From Saccharina japonica (taxonomy: Eukaryota > Sar > Phaeophyceae > Laminariales > Laminariaceae), in contig MEHQ01000010.1 in assembly GCA_008828725.1 (NCBI GenBank), forward strand, positions 384,271 through 448,270: a stretch of DNA of 64,000 bases, given 5' to 3'. Below, piece after piece: positions 35,701 through 48,454 of the stretch (position 1 is the first letter of the stretch; each line of letters opens with the position of its first letter). The position numbers were made by a program, and so were the translations under genes. The notes below the pieces were generated by a model, which ran no database searches, had not been told where the DNA came from, and worked only from the letters and a program-made list of their open reading frames with translations.

Positions 35701-38700
35701 GGCGACATAAATATTTCCGAAAATGGGGCTACAATGTGACTGTAAGAAGCGCGTTGACTCTCAGCTCACTCACCCTTCGGGTTGGCCTGTCCGCCAACCG
35801 TTGCCGCCCTCGCAGCCGTGCAGCCCCCCCCACCAACAACGGCGAACAGTTTCAAGCCGGCAACAATTCCGGAAGTGCTTGGCACGGCGTCGCCCTTGCG
35901 AACACGCCTAGCCGTCGCGTGGGTGACCTGATTGCAGTGCGTCACCCCGATCGAGAGGCTGGCGAGGGCTGCCACTCGCCACGACCCGTCGACACCAACA
36001 CTTTCCGGCCCTCCCATGCCACGTCCAGCAGTCCGCGCCACTGCCAACACCCGTCGAATCTTTCGGACAAGCTTGGGCGCCCCGGTTCCTCTCGTCAGCG
36101 TCTCAGAGGCTTCTAACGGCACCATCGCTCCAGCAGCATCTCCTGCATCCAGGTGCATGCGCCCTAGCCGATAGAGCGCCGCCGCGCGCACAAGAGCGGG
36201 GGCACCCTCCATCTCCGAACATTCCTGAAGAAGCTTCTCCCCCACGGTTAAATCTCCAAGGAGGCACGCCGCGCGTCCTTGATGCAAGCGGAGCGTGGCA
36301 AGCGTTGCAAGCGCGCGCCAGCCGAGGCCTTCCGCCCCTCCCCCTTCCCCCACCACCGGTCCGTGAGCCGACGATACCCGCCCAAACGACAGCGAGCTGT
36401 GCAGCTGCACCGGGCCTTCGGCGGCTCTGATCTGAGGGGCAATGGCGGCCTGCCCTCGATCACAGGCCGCAAAGGCCCCCTCGAAGTCGCCTCGCTTTCG
36501 CAAGAGCAGTGCTTCAGCCGCCGCCAACTCTGCGGCGTTGACGCCGGCTTCACGGCAACGGACGCACGGTCCCGAGGAGGGTACCGCAACCGCTAGAGGT
36601 GCTGGAGACCTCAGCTTGCCTCCGCCCTTCTTGGCCCCTCCCTTCGAGCCTTTTCCCTTTGCCGTCGCGACCGCGCCAGGCCCCACACCCCCACCTCGTA
36701 CAGGGTCCAATCCCTTACAGGCAGTGCACTCAGAAGGAGGAGGGGCGCTGCCGTCTACCGCGCCCATCTCCAGCAACTCCCGGCGCAGAAGGTCCTCGCT
36801 GGCTCCAAGCAAACGTTCCGCGCGATCAAAGAGATGCATGCCTGCCGCAACTTCGATCTCCTCGAGAATACTGCGCCGTAGGAAGCGCGCGGCACGGAGC
36901 GGCTCGCTCGCAATGCAGCCTTGCCGCAAATAACCGCTGGCCTTCCACGCGAACCCCCGCGCTCGCCACAGTCGGCCCATACGCGCCAAGCCCTCGAGGT
37001 AAATCGGTATCCACTGCGAGTTGAGCGCCACTCCCTCCCCTTTCCGGCCATCTCGGCACACTCGAGCATCTCCCGCCGTCTCCTCCACGTCTCCGCTCTC
37101 CTCGCCTACGCCTTCCTCCGTCCTATCCTGGCCCGCGGCAGCCGATTCATCAAGAATAGACGCGCCCTTTGCCGCAGAGTGTGGGACGACCTGTCTGTCC
37201 GGCGCAGAAAGAGCGCTGCCGGCCGAACCCCACGCGTGGCACAGCCGCAGCACTTGCCTCAACTCCCCCATGGCTTCCATTAGGCGTCCGCTCCTCTCGT
37301 AGGTCCACGCCAACCCCATGCTCGCCATGCACTCCAGATACGCGGCGGTTGGTCGCGCCGTCGCTCTCGAGGCAAGACCAGAAACCCTCCCTTTCGCCTC
37401 AAGCAGAGCGCTCTCCCCATCGCGCTCGCTTCCTTTCAGCTCTGCCAGGCAAAGACCACGAACAACGCCGGCCGCGACTTGAGTGGCCTCTACCTGAAAG
37501 CCAGGAGGCACTACGTTGGTCCCTGCGCCGGCTCCCACTCCCGCCTCCGCTCCTTCTAGATGCCCCCCGGACTCTTCTAGTTGGCACAACTTGTCGAGCG
37601 CGACGGCACTGTAGATAGACCCGAGCACAGGAAGGCCCGCTGACTGTAAAGCGGCGCCGACACTACCCAGCGCTGCAGCGGAGGCAGCCGCATCCTGGGG
37701 CGAGCACGAGCCACCTTCTTTCGCCTCTGAGGTGACGGCGTCGATAGCGGCATCGGCTAACACAACCCTAATCTCCGCCGCCTTCACCCTTCGCGCTGCG
37801 TCCCCATGCAAGGTGTAGTGGGCCTCCAAGACCTTTAAGTGCGCGACGACCGAACCTTCCCCCGACGGTCTCACACTAGCTGGCCACACGCGTTCTGGTT
37901 TCCACCCCGAGTCCCTGGCCGCTTCGTAAAAAAACTGCAATCCTCGACGCATGGCATCTTTCACGTCGCCGTCGTGGTCCTTCAGATCGCGGAGCACCAT
38001 GGCGCGGGTGCACGCCAAAACGCCAGCCGCAGCGGCGGCAGCTGGAGAAAAAAACAGGGACACCTCCTCCTGCTCCTCGGTGCCAAGCTTCGATGAAGGA
38101 AGGGCTGAGGTACCGGCGGTGGCGCAACGAACGCCCCGAGGAAGGTCGGTCATGACCCTCCGAGCGGTGTCTGCGGCGCTCTCAGCGGCGCCGGCCAGGA
38201 ACAAATCGTGCTCGAACTTGGCGGCCGCGACACGGGCGTGCGCTTCCCACAAAATAACGCCTCGTCGACATTCTTCCGAACAGTCGGTTTTGTCCAGACG
38301 GCTCTGGCAGATACCGAGAACTGCCCCCGCCGTCTCCCGATGCCCCTCTATGCACGCTGATGTAGCACCCCCACCACCGCCTGCAGCGGAGCCCTTTGCT
38401 TCTTCTGAGACGCACAGCGGCAGGTGGACACGGTAGACTCGGCAAACCTCGAGGAGCACCCACGCGATCGCCGCGCAAGGGAGTCCTTGACTTGCCAATA
38501 TCGTAGACAGCTCCTCAGCAGCACCTTCTTTCGCACCGACAGCAGCGGTGACGCTTCCGTCGCCCAAGAGGTAAGCAGACATTGCTCCGGCCATCGTTCG
38601 AGTTGCCCCCGACGTCCCAGAACCCCGCTTAGAACTACAGGAAGGTGGGGCGCGATTTCGATTTCGCGCACCGGCACAGGCAGAACCGCGACACCGCAGC

Positions 38701-41700
38701 CTGCATCCCACGTACCTCTCCACCAAGGCTAGGGCACCGCCGGGGGGGTCCGGCTGTCCATCAGGCGTCGCTCGCCGCAGCTCGGGGTAGAAGGCAAGCG
38801 CTTTGGCCGCCGCAGCAGCAGCCATCACGGGCTCTGCAGAGTCCTGCAGCGCCTTGCTTAGCTTGAACAGTCGAAGGTCTAACTGCGCAGTACGCAAGAT
38901 ATCTGCCGCGCCCGCGGCAGCACTGCCCCCGCAGCCACCGGCGGCACCGGGCCCTGCCCCCAACAGGCTGGCCTCTGCTTTCACCCACCGTTCGAGGAAG
39001 CGGCATCCTCGAGCGAGCGCTTCCAGACCGGCGTCCAACTCACCGCAATCGAGCAGTGATGTCCCGAGTCCAAAATATGCCGCCCCCATCCGCCTGATAT
39101 ACTGGGAGGGTAAACCGTTGCCATCGACTCCGCACATCTCCTCCACCGCTGCCAGCGCTTGAAGGGCGCCATCCTCAGCGGTGCTTCTGTGAGACCCGCT
39201 GCGCCCCCCCCCGGTAGGGTCGCATTTGGTCGCGTTCGCCCAAGCAGCGAGGTGGATGTGCGCACCCCGAAGGTAACTTTCGACAGCCGACTCACTAAAC
39301 GAGCGAGCAGGGGGCATCCGCTCTAGATGGTCACCCACGGAAAACCTCCTCACAGTGGAAAGGTTTCGGCTTAGCTCTGCCAGAATACGCAGCCCTCGCA
39401 AGGTTACCTCGAGCCACTCCGCTTCTTCGAGCTCGTCAGAGGTAACCTTGCCGCCATCGCCGCCGCCGCCCTCCTGATCTGCCCACAGCGATATCACACC
39501 GCAACATCTCTGCGCCCACCTCCACGCCTTGACTGCGGCTCCAACAAAGCCGGAGATCGTCGGTCCTACCGCCCCTTTCGACCCCTCCACCGCCGTCGCC
39601 AGCTTCCCTAGACAGACAGCCACGTCGTCCAAAAACTCCAAACCGCGCAAGGCGTGGCCGTGAATAGCAGACGATGGGCTCAGACAGTCTGCCGCTTGCT
39701 TTCCAGCTCGCTTCTTGACCGCTTGCTTGCCGGAAGGCGGCTCGTTTGCGGTAGCACTGCTAGGGTCTCTCGCGCGTGGGCGAGGGTGCTGTGACGCGAG
39801 AAAAACCGCCGCGTGCATCTTCAACATGCCCGCGTATGCTGCGCACTCGGCTGCACCATGATCCGTTGCGGCCCCCGATTGTCTCTTCAAACACCGAAGC
39901 ACGTAGTCGTAGGCGAGCTGCAGCAGCCGCTGGACCTCCGAACCGTTCCCAACCTTCTCTTGAAGCGCGGCCGAGTGCTGCAGCCAGTCCACCCAGGTGG
40001 AATGGAACTCCTCAACTCCTTCGCGGCCTACTCCAATCTCAGCCGGCCAGCGAGTCCCCTCGCGGCCGGAGATTGCCTCGAGACAGAATGCTGAAAGCTC
40101 CGCCGCTTCAACAGCGCCTGGACTGCCGCTAGAGGTGCGCTCGAGTGCCACTGCAGCGCGGTGCGAGTGGGCAACAAATAAGTTGGCGTTCCAAGAGTCC
40201 CCCTTTCGAAGCAACACTCTTAGAGCGGTCTGCCGGCCGATCAAGCACTGACGCGGCTTTGTAGAAAGGTTTTGCTGCTGCTGCTGCTGCTCGAGAGAGG
40301 AACATCCCTTCCAAAGAAGCTTGAACAGGTGATCTCGATACGCATCTGCATTCAAGAACACATGGACGCCAGCACACGGGAGGGATGTAGTCAAGTGGCG
40401 CTTTCGAGACCCGTTCACGTACAATCAGACAAGCCAGTGAAACTCAGACTAACCCTGACCATGACCCTAACCCCTACCACTAACTGTACCAATTCAGGCA
40501 TTAGAGTGTTTGTGATAGCGTTTTTTTTATACTTCCCTTCCCGAAAATAAACACCGAAGGGAGGGTTTGAGGTACATTTAAAAAAAAACGGCAAAATTTT
40601 ACTTTAGAGAAGTAAGTTTAAGATCAAAAGTTACGGTAACTTTTGGCTCTTAGCTTCATTGGCCTATAAATACCGAGTAGTCTCTCATGCCTCGCAGGCA
40701 TGCTGTACACAACACAACAACCGGTGGGAGCACAGAGGTTCGAGGGATGTAGCTTGAGTATGACACGGACGAGCGGTGTTGAATTTTGCCAGCGGGGCGC
40801 CGGCGGACTGCCGGCCACCCGCTACGGTACGCTCTCGCCGGCTTGGTGTCGTGGAGGATGCGTTGTTCAGAAAGAACTACTCGTACGAACACGTACTCGT
40901 ACCGCCTTGCTTGTAGAGCGCGACAGGACAACAGATCCTCGTGTATCATTTCAATCCCACCACACCGCGGTAGCAGCAGTAGCAGCAGTAGCAGCAGCGC
41001 CGGCGCGCCGCCACGGTCTATATATGTCGGGCGCCCGGCGTGCTTGGAGCGGAGCGCCCCGGCGCGGTGTTGCAGTAGGTCGAAAGCGGGTCTTCGCGCA
41101 CAGGGCCCTCACGGAGACCGCCGTGATTTCGGTGCACACAATGACCAGAGTTACCCAACACAACAGTGACGGGGGAGTAAAAAAATCGACAGTTCCAACC
41201 AACAATACCTGATAACACCACCACCACAAATGGTATGAACATGTTGCGGTCGAATCAGGTGTTCAGTAGCAGGACTCACCGGCTCTGGTGCCGTCGCCAA
41301 GCTCGCTGACTAGGTCTATCCACGCCCCCGCGCTCCGGCCGAGCTTCCCCGTCATCAGCCCAAGCGCCTCCCTCGAGCCCACCTCGAGGCAGCACCGACA
41401 CGCGTTCAAGCTCGCGCCACTCACTAGCTTCGCCACATCCATCGAAGTACCCGCTGCTGGATGCATGAACGGTCCAAGGCGCAAGGCCGAGCCCTTCGCC
41501 TCCCCCTGCCCGACAACCACGAGACACCTAGCGCCCTCCGGGTAATCTTCGCCCCCCCGGGTCGCATCTCCATGGCGCTCGCTCAAGCACGTTTGGAGTG
41601 AGGCAGAAGCGCTAAGGCCTAGCATGAACTCGCCTAGGTCGACGCTGCGAGCAATGATTTGGTACCATAGCTTCTCCAGCTTCAAGTCGGCGACCCCGGC

Positions 41701-44700
41701 GAAGGGAGATAGCGACATAACGGTAAGCATGGCTTCATACGCCAGATGCAGCGGTTCTGCGGCAAACAAGAAGATGGATGCGTCAAAGGAGAATCGTCAG
41801 CTGCTGCCAATTGTTCTGATGACTAGAGGGTGTTGTGCTTCGTTGTAGCAGACAGGAAGGCCAGCGATGTGCAAGGAAGCTGTCGTAATGACATGGGTCC
41901 CTAAACAATGTGGGTATTTGGGTCGTCGCGAAAAACATATCCGGATGACAAATGACAGCTCGCCAGCTACGCCGGTGGAACGCCCCAAAACGACATATTT
42001 ATTCAAGAAGAGGAATAGAGGCACATCATTATTAGTGATCGCTGTGATACACACAAACAGCAGCAACTTCAGGCGAGAGAACAAGAAAGCCAGGCGAGAC
42101 TCTTGCATGGGAAAAGGCGTCAGTATTAATAGTCGCTGCGAGAGCGACGGCGAGTACGGTCTGCTCGGAACGCGCGTGGAAATACACCACTCGTACGGAC
42201 ACACGGTAGCACACGATAGCACACGATGTGCTATCCAAATGGTGGCGCTACGTAGTCACGATCCAACTATGAATAGCACCCTCGACAGTCGACAGCAAAA
42301 CGCCTTCCCGCCGAGCTTCTACTGCGGACTCCGCAGCTCCATGGTGTCATAGTCTAACATTATACGACTTGTAGTTATATTTTCGGCTAAAATGTGACTC
42401 CAAAAGAACGCCACAGCCACGCCAAAGCCAAGCCAAGCCAACAAGCCTCTCGTCTCTTCGAAAGGCACGCGTTGGATTGCCGCGGCACTAAACTAGCGAT
42501 TTTCCCCCCGATGCAGACTGTGTTTGGCCATTGCCACTGCACGTAGGAACGAGGGGGCGATGAACTAAAGTAACTGCTCTGCCTTTCAAGACTTGAAGAA
42601 GAGCCTCAAGTGTGGGGTGTGGGACAAACCCAAGTATCGTGGAAGCTTTTATCGCGATTTCAGCAACGGGTGCGCGTGCTGTGAAGACAAAGACGCAGAG
42701 GCAACCCATCTACAGCAGTAGACCTACTTGGCTAAGAATACCAACCTGGTGCACTACGTAATGGTAAAGAGGTTAAGACCCAAGAAGCAGAAAAGGCCGT
42801 GCGTATCATATATACGCCGTGTGGATTTTATTAAGCTCGTGTAATGTGGTGATGTGGTGGTACACGACCGAGTGGAGGGTTCGTTATCCGTAAAGGCAGC
42901 CCAACTGCAGCTACGGTACCATAAGCGTGGCTGGATAGGGTAAGGACGGGCCTGTGGCTCTCGCAGGATTGCCTTGTCACAGCACGCACCAGTTTTATCT
43001 ACTCGTATGTACGTACTGCTGTACCAGGTATCATACTTCGAAGTACTTTTATGTATGCTGTTATAAGGATTACCCTGGGCTGGGTGATCGATCGATCGTT
43101 GACCCCTATAGCTCAACAGGTAATACCCTCACAATGCGCAGGTGGAACAAATGTCGAGAGGTTTACATTTGCATTTACAAGAGTTTAGACTTTACCCTAC
43201 CCGGTCCGATGTGCGACGGAGAAAGCGTGCTGCGATCTCATCAATCGTAACTCTACTCTGTCTCGAAATACAAGGACATTTTGGGGGCCCTTCGGTCAAA
43301 AAAGTACTCGAGTCTACTAGAAAAAAAACGTATTTTCGTCATTTTTACAGCATTATTCGTTCTGGTACAATGACACCGTATCAGTACTCCCTACGGAACA
43401 CGGTATAGCTCCAGTTGTAATGCTCAGACCTGCTCCCGACCAACGTATATCGTAGCTTGTTCGTTATAGTCTCTAGGAGATGTTGGGGCTCTTAGATCTG
43501 CAAGGGAGTGCAGGAATTGCTGTGTTTGCATCACGAAACGAAAGTGCTCAGCAGCAACGATTTTTGATCGTTTCGGAGCTCCTGTTTGGTATCTACACTT
43601 TGCTGTGGCCACGTATATAGGATGTTACGAACGGTCGAACTAGAGGCCCAGGTTGGTTCACCTACTATTAATAGTGCTTGGCGTCCTCGTCGACAATCTG
43701 AGTTAAAACAGCAGTTGTGAGCAGCCGGAGAAACTGCCATTTTTCAAAATCGTCTTTGGGTACCAGGGGTATGGCGAGTCGGTTTTGAATAAGAGGCATT
43801 TTTCATGACGAACAAGGCGTCGGATCAAAATCCGGCGCCCGAGACACAAACGTTGACCATGACCTATACTGTCGGAAACCACTCATAGGGCGTGGGTCTG
43901 ACCATTATAACTGGGCAAATGTCGTTTTCCGTACGTATGTAGTCATGAAAAGGTAGAAATTATACCAGAAATAGTATGGCAACTGAAAAAAAAACGCGTA
44001 CGAGGTGTTGTTTTTTATTTGCTCTAAATATGTTTCGCCTGAAGGGGCCCCTTTAGTTCTAATTCTCAGACTGCCGACCGATGAGTAGTTTTAGAGAGCG
44101 TACTGTAGTAGGTCATGGTCAACATTTGTGTCTCAGGAGGCGTATCGACCAAACGCCTTTTTCACCGCGAAAAGTGCCTCTTACTCAAAAACGAATCGCC
44201 ATACCCCTTGGTACCCAAAGACGACTTTGAAAAATGGCAGTTTCTCCGGCTGCTGATACTGTTTTAACTCAGCTTTTCGACGAGTACGTCGAGCACTATT
44301 AATAGGAGGTGAACCTACCTGGGCCTCTAGTTCGACCGTACGTAGCGTCCTACGTGGCCACAGCAGAGTGTAGATACCAAACAGGAGCTCCGAAACGATA
44401 ACAAGTCTTGCTGCGGAGCACTTTCGTTTCGTAATGCAAACACAGCAATGCCTAGGCTCCCTTACAGATCCAAGAGCCCCAACACCTCTTAGAGACTACG
44501 AGTAACGAAAAAGCTATACGTTGGTCGGTCGGAGGTCTGGGCATTAGAACTGAAGCTATGCCGTGTTCCGTGAGGAGTGAGGATATGCTGTTATTATACC
44601 ACAAATAGTATTGCTACTGTAAAAAATACGAAAAATATACTGGTAGGTTACCAGGCCACGGCGAACTCAGACAGAGCTCTAGCACTAGTATTACACCTAT

Positions 44701-45444
44701 ACGTACATATGTACGAGTAGAGCCCCGCTGCGAGTACTGCTACTGCTACTGCTGCTGCTGTTTAGCAAACAGCAACACGAGCATGATACCCCCGCCACTT
44801 GTCATACGTGAAGATGACAGCGACGTTGCTTCTTTGCAAAACCTCCGAGACATCCGCTTGCTCAAGATCGCCAGAACGCCAAAAATATTCTCTTACTCGT
44901 AGCAACTGCGTTGCAAAGCTTAATGCGACCACTCACCAAGGCCTGCGGCAGTATTCTTCGAGCCCGTCTGAGCGATTCTCAAAAGCCCCTTTGCCTCCTG
45001 GTTGGCGATCTCTCGGAGCTTCTTGGGAGAGGCAGCCTTCGATACATGAAGCTTCACTTTCCTGAGGTGCAAGCGAAGCTGCTGGACAGTAGCTTCACCT
45101 GCACAGACAGACGCCAAGTTACGCGTGACAGCCAGCGAGTGTTTGCTTGCTTCGCTTTGTCGAGCACTAGTCCTGAGCCGCGTGAGATCAGCATCCCGGC
45201 TAGACGTGAGGGGGGGGGGGGTGCGGATGCGCTCGAGCGCCTAAAACTGCCTGGCCTGGTCCAGGGTTCAGCTGTGTTTCTCTCGTATTTCTAAACGTAT
45301 TCTACGTACCAAAAGTGGCGGTTGGTTGCCTTGTGTCTTACCTTTGTCGTTGTACGTGATGCTATTCAAATTCCCTTTCGCAAGCGCTCGGCCACCGTGG
45401 AGGCTGAGGTTGGATAGCTGGCCGATTAACTCATCTATATCCAT
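32734..45444 (-). CDS. ESP1: Separase, cohesin-cleaving cysteine protease (five exons, complete)
   Basis: Cleaves the kleisin subunit of cohesin at anaphase. Exons in transcript order: 45444-45342, 45098-44937, 41756-41280, 40345-35774, 34946-32734. Every junction matches in phase, giving 2508 residues. Exons 1-4 encode the large helical (TPR/HEAT-like) N-terminal part; exon 4 alone has 4572 nt and begins near a short poly-Gln run. Exon 5 holds the C50 protease domain: catalytic His in CGHGAGE (about residue 2382) and Cys in LMGCSSG (about 2408), the usual 26-residue gap, then SYLAGGSPAVVANLWDVTDR and a YGIP end. A SAP-like segment (LSKMKVAELRRELSTRG, about 2103-2139) sits before the protease. 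Intron 3 is 3180 bp and carries foldback elements. Exons 1, 2 and part of 3 are repeated at 49592-53698. Confidence 0.95.
43281..44640. mobile_element. Composite of foldback elements inside separase intron 3
   Basis: 43281-44060 begins GGGGGCCCTTCGGTC and ends GAAGGGGCCCC, with arms related to the element at 21968. The following 44065-44640 matches the left arm and centre of that family (22108-22435) in direct orientation. Together they make one hairpin with arms of about 0.6 kb around 44020. No transposase. An exact copy lies at 51535-52894 within the segmental duplication. Confidence 0.75.
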
Positions 45445-45940
45445 CACGCCCCAGTGGGTATTGCGCTCACGGCGGGAGAGTTCCGCTTTCTTGGTCTGCC
45501 CCCACTGGTTTAGCTGCTATGCTGGAGTTCATAAAATTCTGGAGGCCGATGCGTACATGTAATTCAGCGGTTTCGCCGGTTTCTTTTTTCGTTTTCGGCT
45601 CGAGTTCGTGTGTACGAAGCACATGGGATGGGCAGACCGAGACGCGAAACGCGACTCTCTGTTGTAGAGTAAAAACCGTGCAAGCAGACGATGACACCAT
45701 ACTCGTACGAATACGGACCGGTTGTCTTGGAACCACATCCTCCCCAGATACCATTCCACGAAACAAATTTAAGACGTCACGGGCGTTGCTGTGATCGACA
45801 ACGACAAGAAAAACGAGCTTGATCGAGCATCGTGATCGCGTTGCCGCTGATAATACGAGAGCAGCTTTGCTACCTGAGACGACGTCAACCCATTTGTCGT
45901 ATTTGCGCTCGGTATTTGGGACGCAGCTGATATCAAAGAT
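45445..45940. promoter_or_regulatory. Shared intergenic region of divergent separase / TMEM107 genes
   Basis: 496 bp between the two start codons, copied without change at 53699-54194. It must hold both promoters or at least the 5' UTRs. No TATA box or known element is recognised. Confidence 0.5.
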
Positions 45941-47119
45941 ATGACAGGTGGTGTGGTCGAGCTCATCACCGCAAGGTTTTTGATGCTTGTGTTGCACTTG
46001 GTCGCAACTTGCACATTTTTCTACTGCAAGATACCCCTTTTTCAGATCGAGATAGATCCAGCGAAGTCTGATGCCGAGCGGCAGGAGCAGTACGAGCATA
46101 TCGACGCATGGTAAGTGCCGCCTCGTACGAGTACAACAGTAGTGCGCAGTGTAGAGCAGTACGTGCTGTCGCAGAAGGTACTTGGTTGGCGATGTCGTCG
46201 TCCGTATGATGACCTCTGTCTTTGAGGTTATGGCTGCCGTCGTTAACCAGCTAAACTTTGCTTGTCGTCGTCTCTGCGTTTTTACAGGATGACTGCATTG
46301 CTGGCGCTGGCAATACTGTGCATCGCGGTAGAACTGGCTGGAGTTCTTTCCGGGTTCACCTTTCATCAGAAAAACGCAAACGTCGTGTCAGCTCTGGCAC
46401 ATCTACTGGGGTTCCTGTCGACAATTTCGATGATTCTCAACGGGTGGACAGTAAATGTGTATCCATTTGTGTTCGCATTTTGCAGGTGAATACGACCCAA
46501 AAAACAGAAAGATGTACTGGTATTACAGTAGGACGTGCGTAAACGCGCCGAAAAAATGGGAATTTCAGGGCTTTGTTGCACGGTCCCAAACCTCGCCGCG
46601 GTTCGGTTATCTATTCGTGCACGTCTACGCTCCTACGGATCGGCTCGTTTCGAATCTTGTCATGTCAAAATCCTACTACTCAGTGAGATGCGGGCCTCGC
46701 AAATCCAAACGCTTATTATACGATTCGGTTCGGTTCGGTTCGGTTCGGGACCATACATGCCATATTCCTACAGTACGGTTCGGCGCGGTTATTTCACCCG
46801 ACGGTAAAAAATGTACTTTTCGGTCCGGTTTCGCATGTAGCGAGGAATCGTGACAGCGCCCTGAAAGTTGGCCTTGGCATCTTGGCGTTCGCACTGGACT
46901 GCGGCTCGTCGCTGAACGGGTTTTCTATTTACAATACTACGTACGCGTAATTAATTCAAACGTTCAAGCTTCGCATACTCTGTATATGAGCACGTATACA
47001 GGTCGAGCACTCACCGTAGTGTCTTGCAATCCTCTCCACCCTTGAACAGCTTACTGCCAGCCGGATTCGATGCCTCGTGGTGGACGTTTCAGGCGTGCAC
47101 ACGAAAATTCAAGCGATAG
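45941..47119 (+). CDS. TMEM107: TMEM107, ciliary transition-zone membrane protein (copy 1, three exons)
   Basis: Part of the MKS module that gates entry to the cilium or flagellum. Exons 45941-46110, 46288-46485 and 47050-47119 join in phase to 145 residues (human about 140). Exon 1 gives the first helix, ITARFLMLVLHLVATCTFFY, matching the SRFLTLLAHLVV start of animal TMEM107, and an acidic loop. Exon 2 gives LAILCIAVELAGVLSGFTFH and a third hydrophobic stretch ending YPFVFAFC. Exon 3 gives LLPAGFDASWWTFQA and a basic tail ending KFKR. Donors are GTAAGT and GTGAAT; acceptors are TTTTTACAG and TTGAACAG. The four-helix topology fits the family. It implies flagellate cells in the life cycle. Confidence 0.87.
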
Positions 47120-47688
47120 GAGCGGGTCTCAAGGTCACATGGACTCAACTAATGTCGTTGAGCAACAAGCTGCACGACTCTCGCGGAAGACTATCACGAC
47201 GTTTAGGCAGAGCTCAGCACCGTCTCCTGATAGAACGGCCAAATCGCGCTACAGTACAAAAACGCCCTATAGTGGTACACATGTATACCGAGCATATGAT
47301 GGAGAAAATACTTCGCAGTATCACAGTTTTAGTTTAAGTTGTCCGTGGTGCCTAGAGTACGTCAGCTTGGTCGATCATGAGCGGTTTTAGAGTATCAGAG
47401 TGGTGTGGGCCACGTCGCGATGTCTGGCCCCTGATATACCACCCTATAAATAAATTAACGCACATAGAGAACATTTCACGACAGTAATTTTCGCACCCGC
47501 GCAACCCGGCCTCTCTTTATTTGTGTTGAGGTCGTAACGGTAGTGGTTTCGTTTTTAGATTTCTGTTTGGCGAAATGTTGTTGTCCCAAGCGAAGTCAAC
47601 AACCCCCCCTTTAGGCAGTATTAGGACTGCACTCCCGGTGTAGAGACAAAATGCTTGGAATTTGAGTCAGATTTAGGTTTCTGTACAG

Positions 47689-48005
47689 GTCGCCCCAGGA
47701 GTCTAGTGGTTAGCCTCGAAAACTACTAAGGTCGAAGGTCATGGCTTCGAGTCCTGCCATGTTGTGATATTCTTTATTCTGAACCCAATCGACTGCAGAA
47801 AGCGCCTGACATGTGTACGCACAATTTGTCGCGAGTCGACGAGGGAAGAAGTGTGCTGACTTTTTCTCGCGATAGAAAGGAGGCACGTACCGTAGTGGGA
47901 AGGGGAAAGAAAAGCCTGCTTTGTGACCCCGGATCTGAGTTACGACGATGTAGGGAGGGAGAAGAGTAAGAATATCAAAGATAAGATATGAGGCGGGGGG
48001 GGGGA
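47689..48005 (+). mobile_element. tRNA-derived SINE (copy in duplication unit 1)
   Basis: The head GTCGCCCCAGGAGTCTAGTG, A-box-like TAGTGGTTAGCC and B-box GGCTTCGAGTCC are followed by the body with GTCGACGAGGGAAGAA, TCTCGCGAT and the core CTTTGTGACCCCGGATCTGA. The end is A-rich (AGAATATCAAAGATAAGATA). It is diverged from the 11606 copy but collinear with it. It lies 3' of TMEM107. Confidence 0.78.
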
Positions 48006-48454
48006 AACTGTTTGTAGCAGTACCAGGGTGTTAAGCCTTTTCTCGGTCGACACATACCAGGCATCATTTTTGCTCAAGATGTGTGCGGCGTAGCGTTTGG
48101 TGCTCTACTGAAAACTGCCTGGTGCATTCTGGGATTGCTTTCTGTAATGTAAGCGGGAGTTGGTGTTAACCGCTACATGCTACAAAAAATACCTGGTTTG
48201 TGTTGCCCACCACTCGAGCCTCCACTGATCATGTACTGTATGCATGTATGTGTCTACGAGAGTTCAGAAAACTGTCCTTTCCGCCCATGAGCGTCAACAT
48301 GCAGCGCAACTAATAATGCAGGCTGCGAGGCGAGGGATTTTGTTAGATAAACGCAATAACCACCGAGCTAAAAGTCAGCATCTAACTAAATCAGCGCTGA
48401 CTTCTGGCTCAGTGGGTGTTATGGCTGACTTTTATCTCAGTGCTCTTATGGTGA

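Larger units (their letters stand above)
41338..48454. repeat. Large direct segmental duplication, copy 1 (7117 bp)
   Basis: Near-identical to 49592-56707. The left boundary lies inside separase exon 3: bases match from the GCC at 41338/49592, and the base before differs. The right boundary is after ATGGTGA at 48454/56707. The offset is 8254, dropping to 8253 after one A is lost from an A-run near 46500. I found six substitutions, all transitions, at 44119, 44152, 44340, 46753, 47874 and 48033. Confidence 0.97.

Noticed and set aside
45467-46366. 299-codon open frame on the minus strand (and its copy at 53721-54620)
   Set aside because: It runs antisense through the shared promoter and TMEM107 exons 1-2, whose splice phases and domain match are convincing. 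The antisense product has no recognisable domain.
47689-47765. Possible tRNA gene (plus strand)
   Set aside because: B-box present, but no clean acceptor stem and the same SINE body follows.
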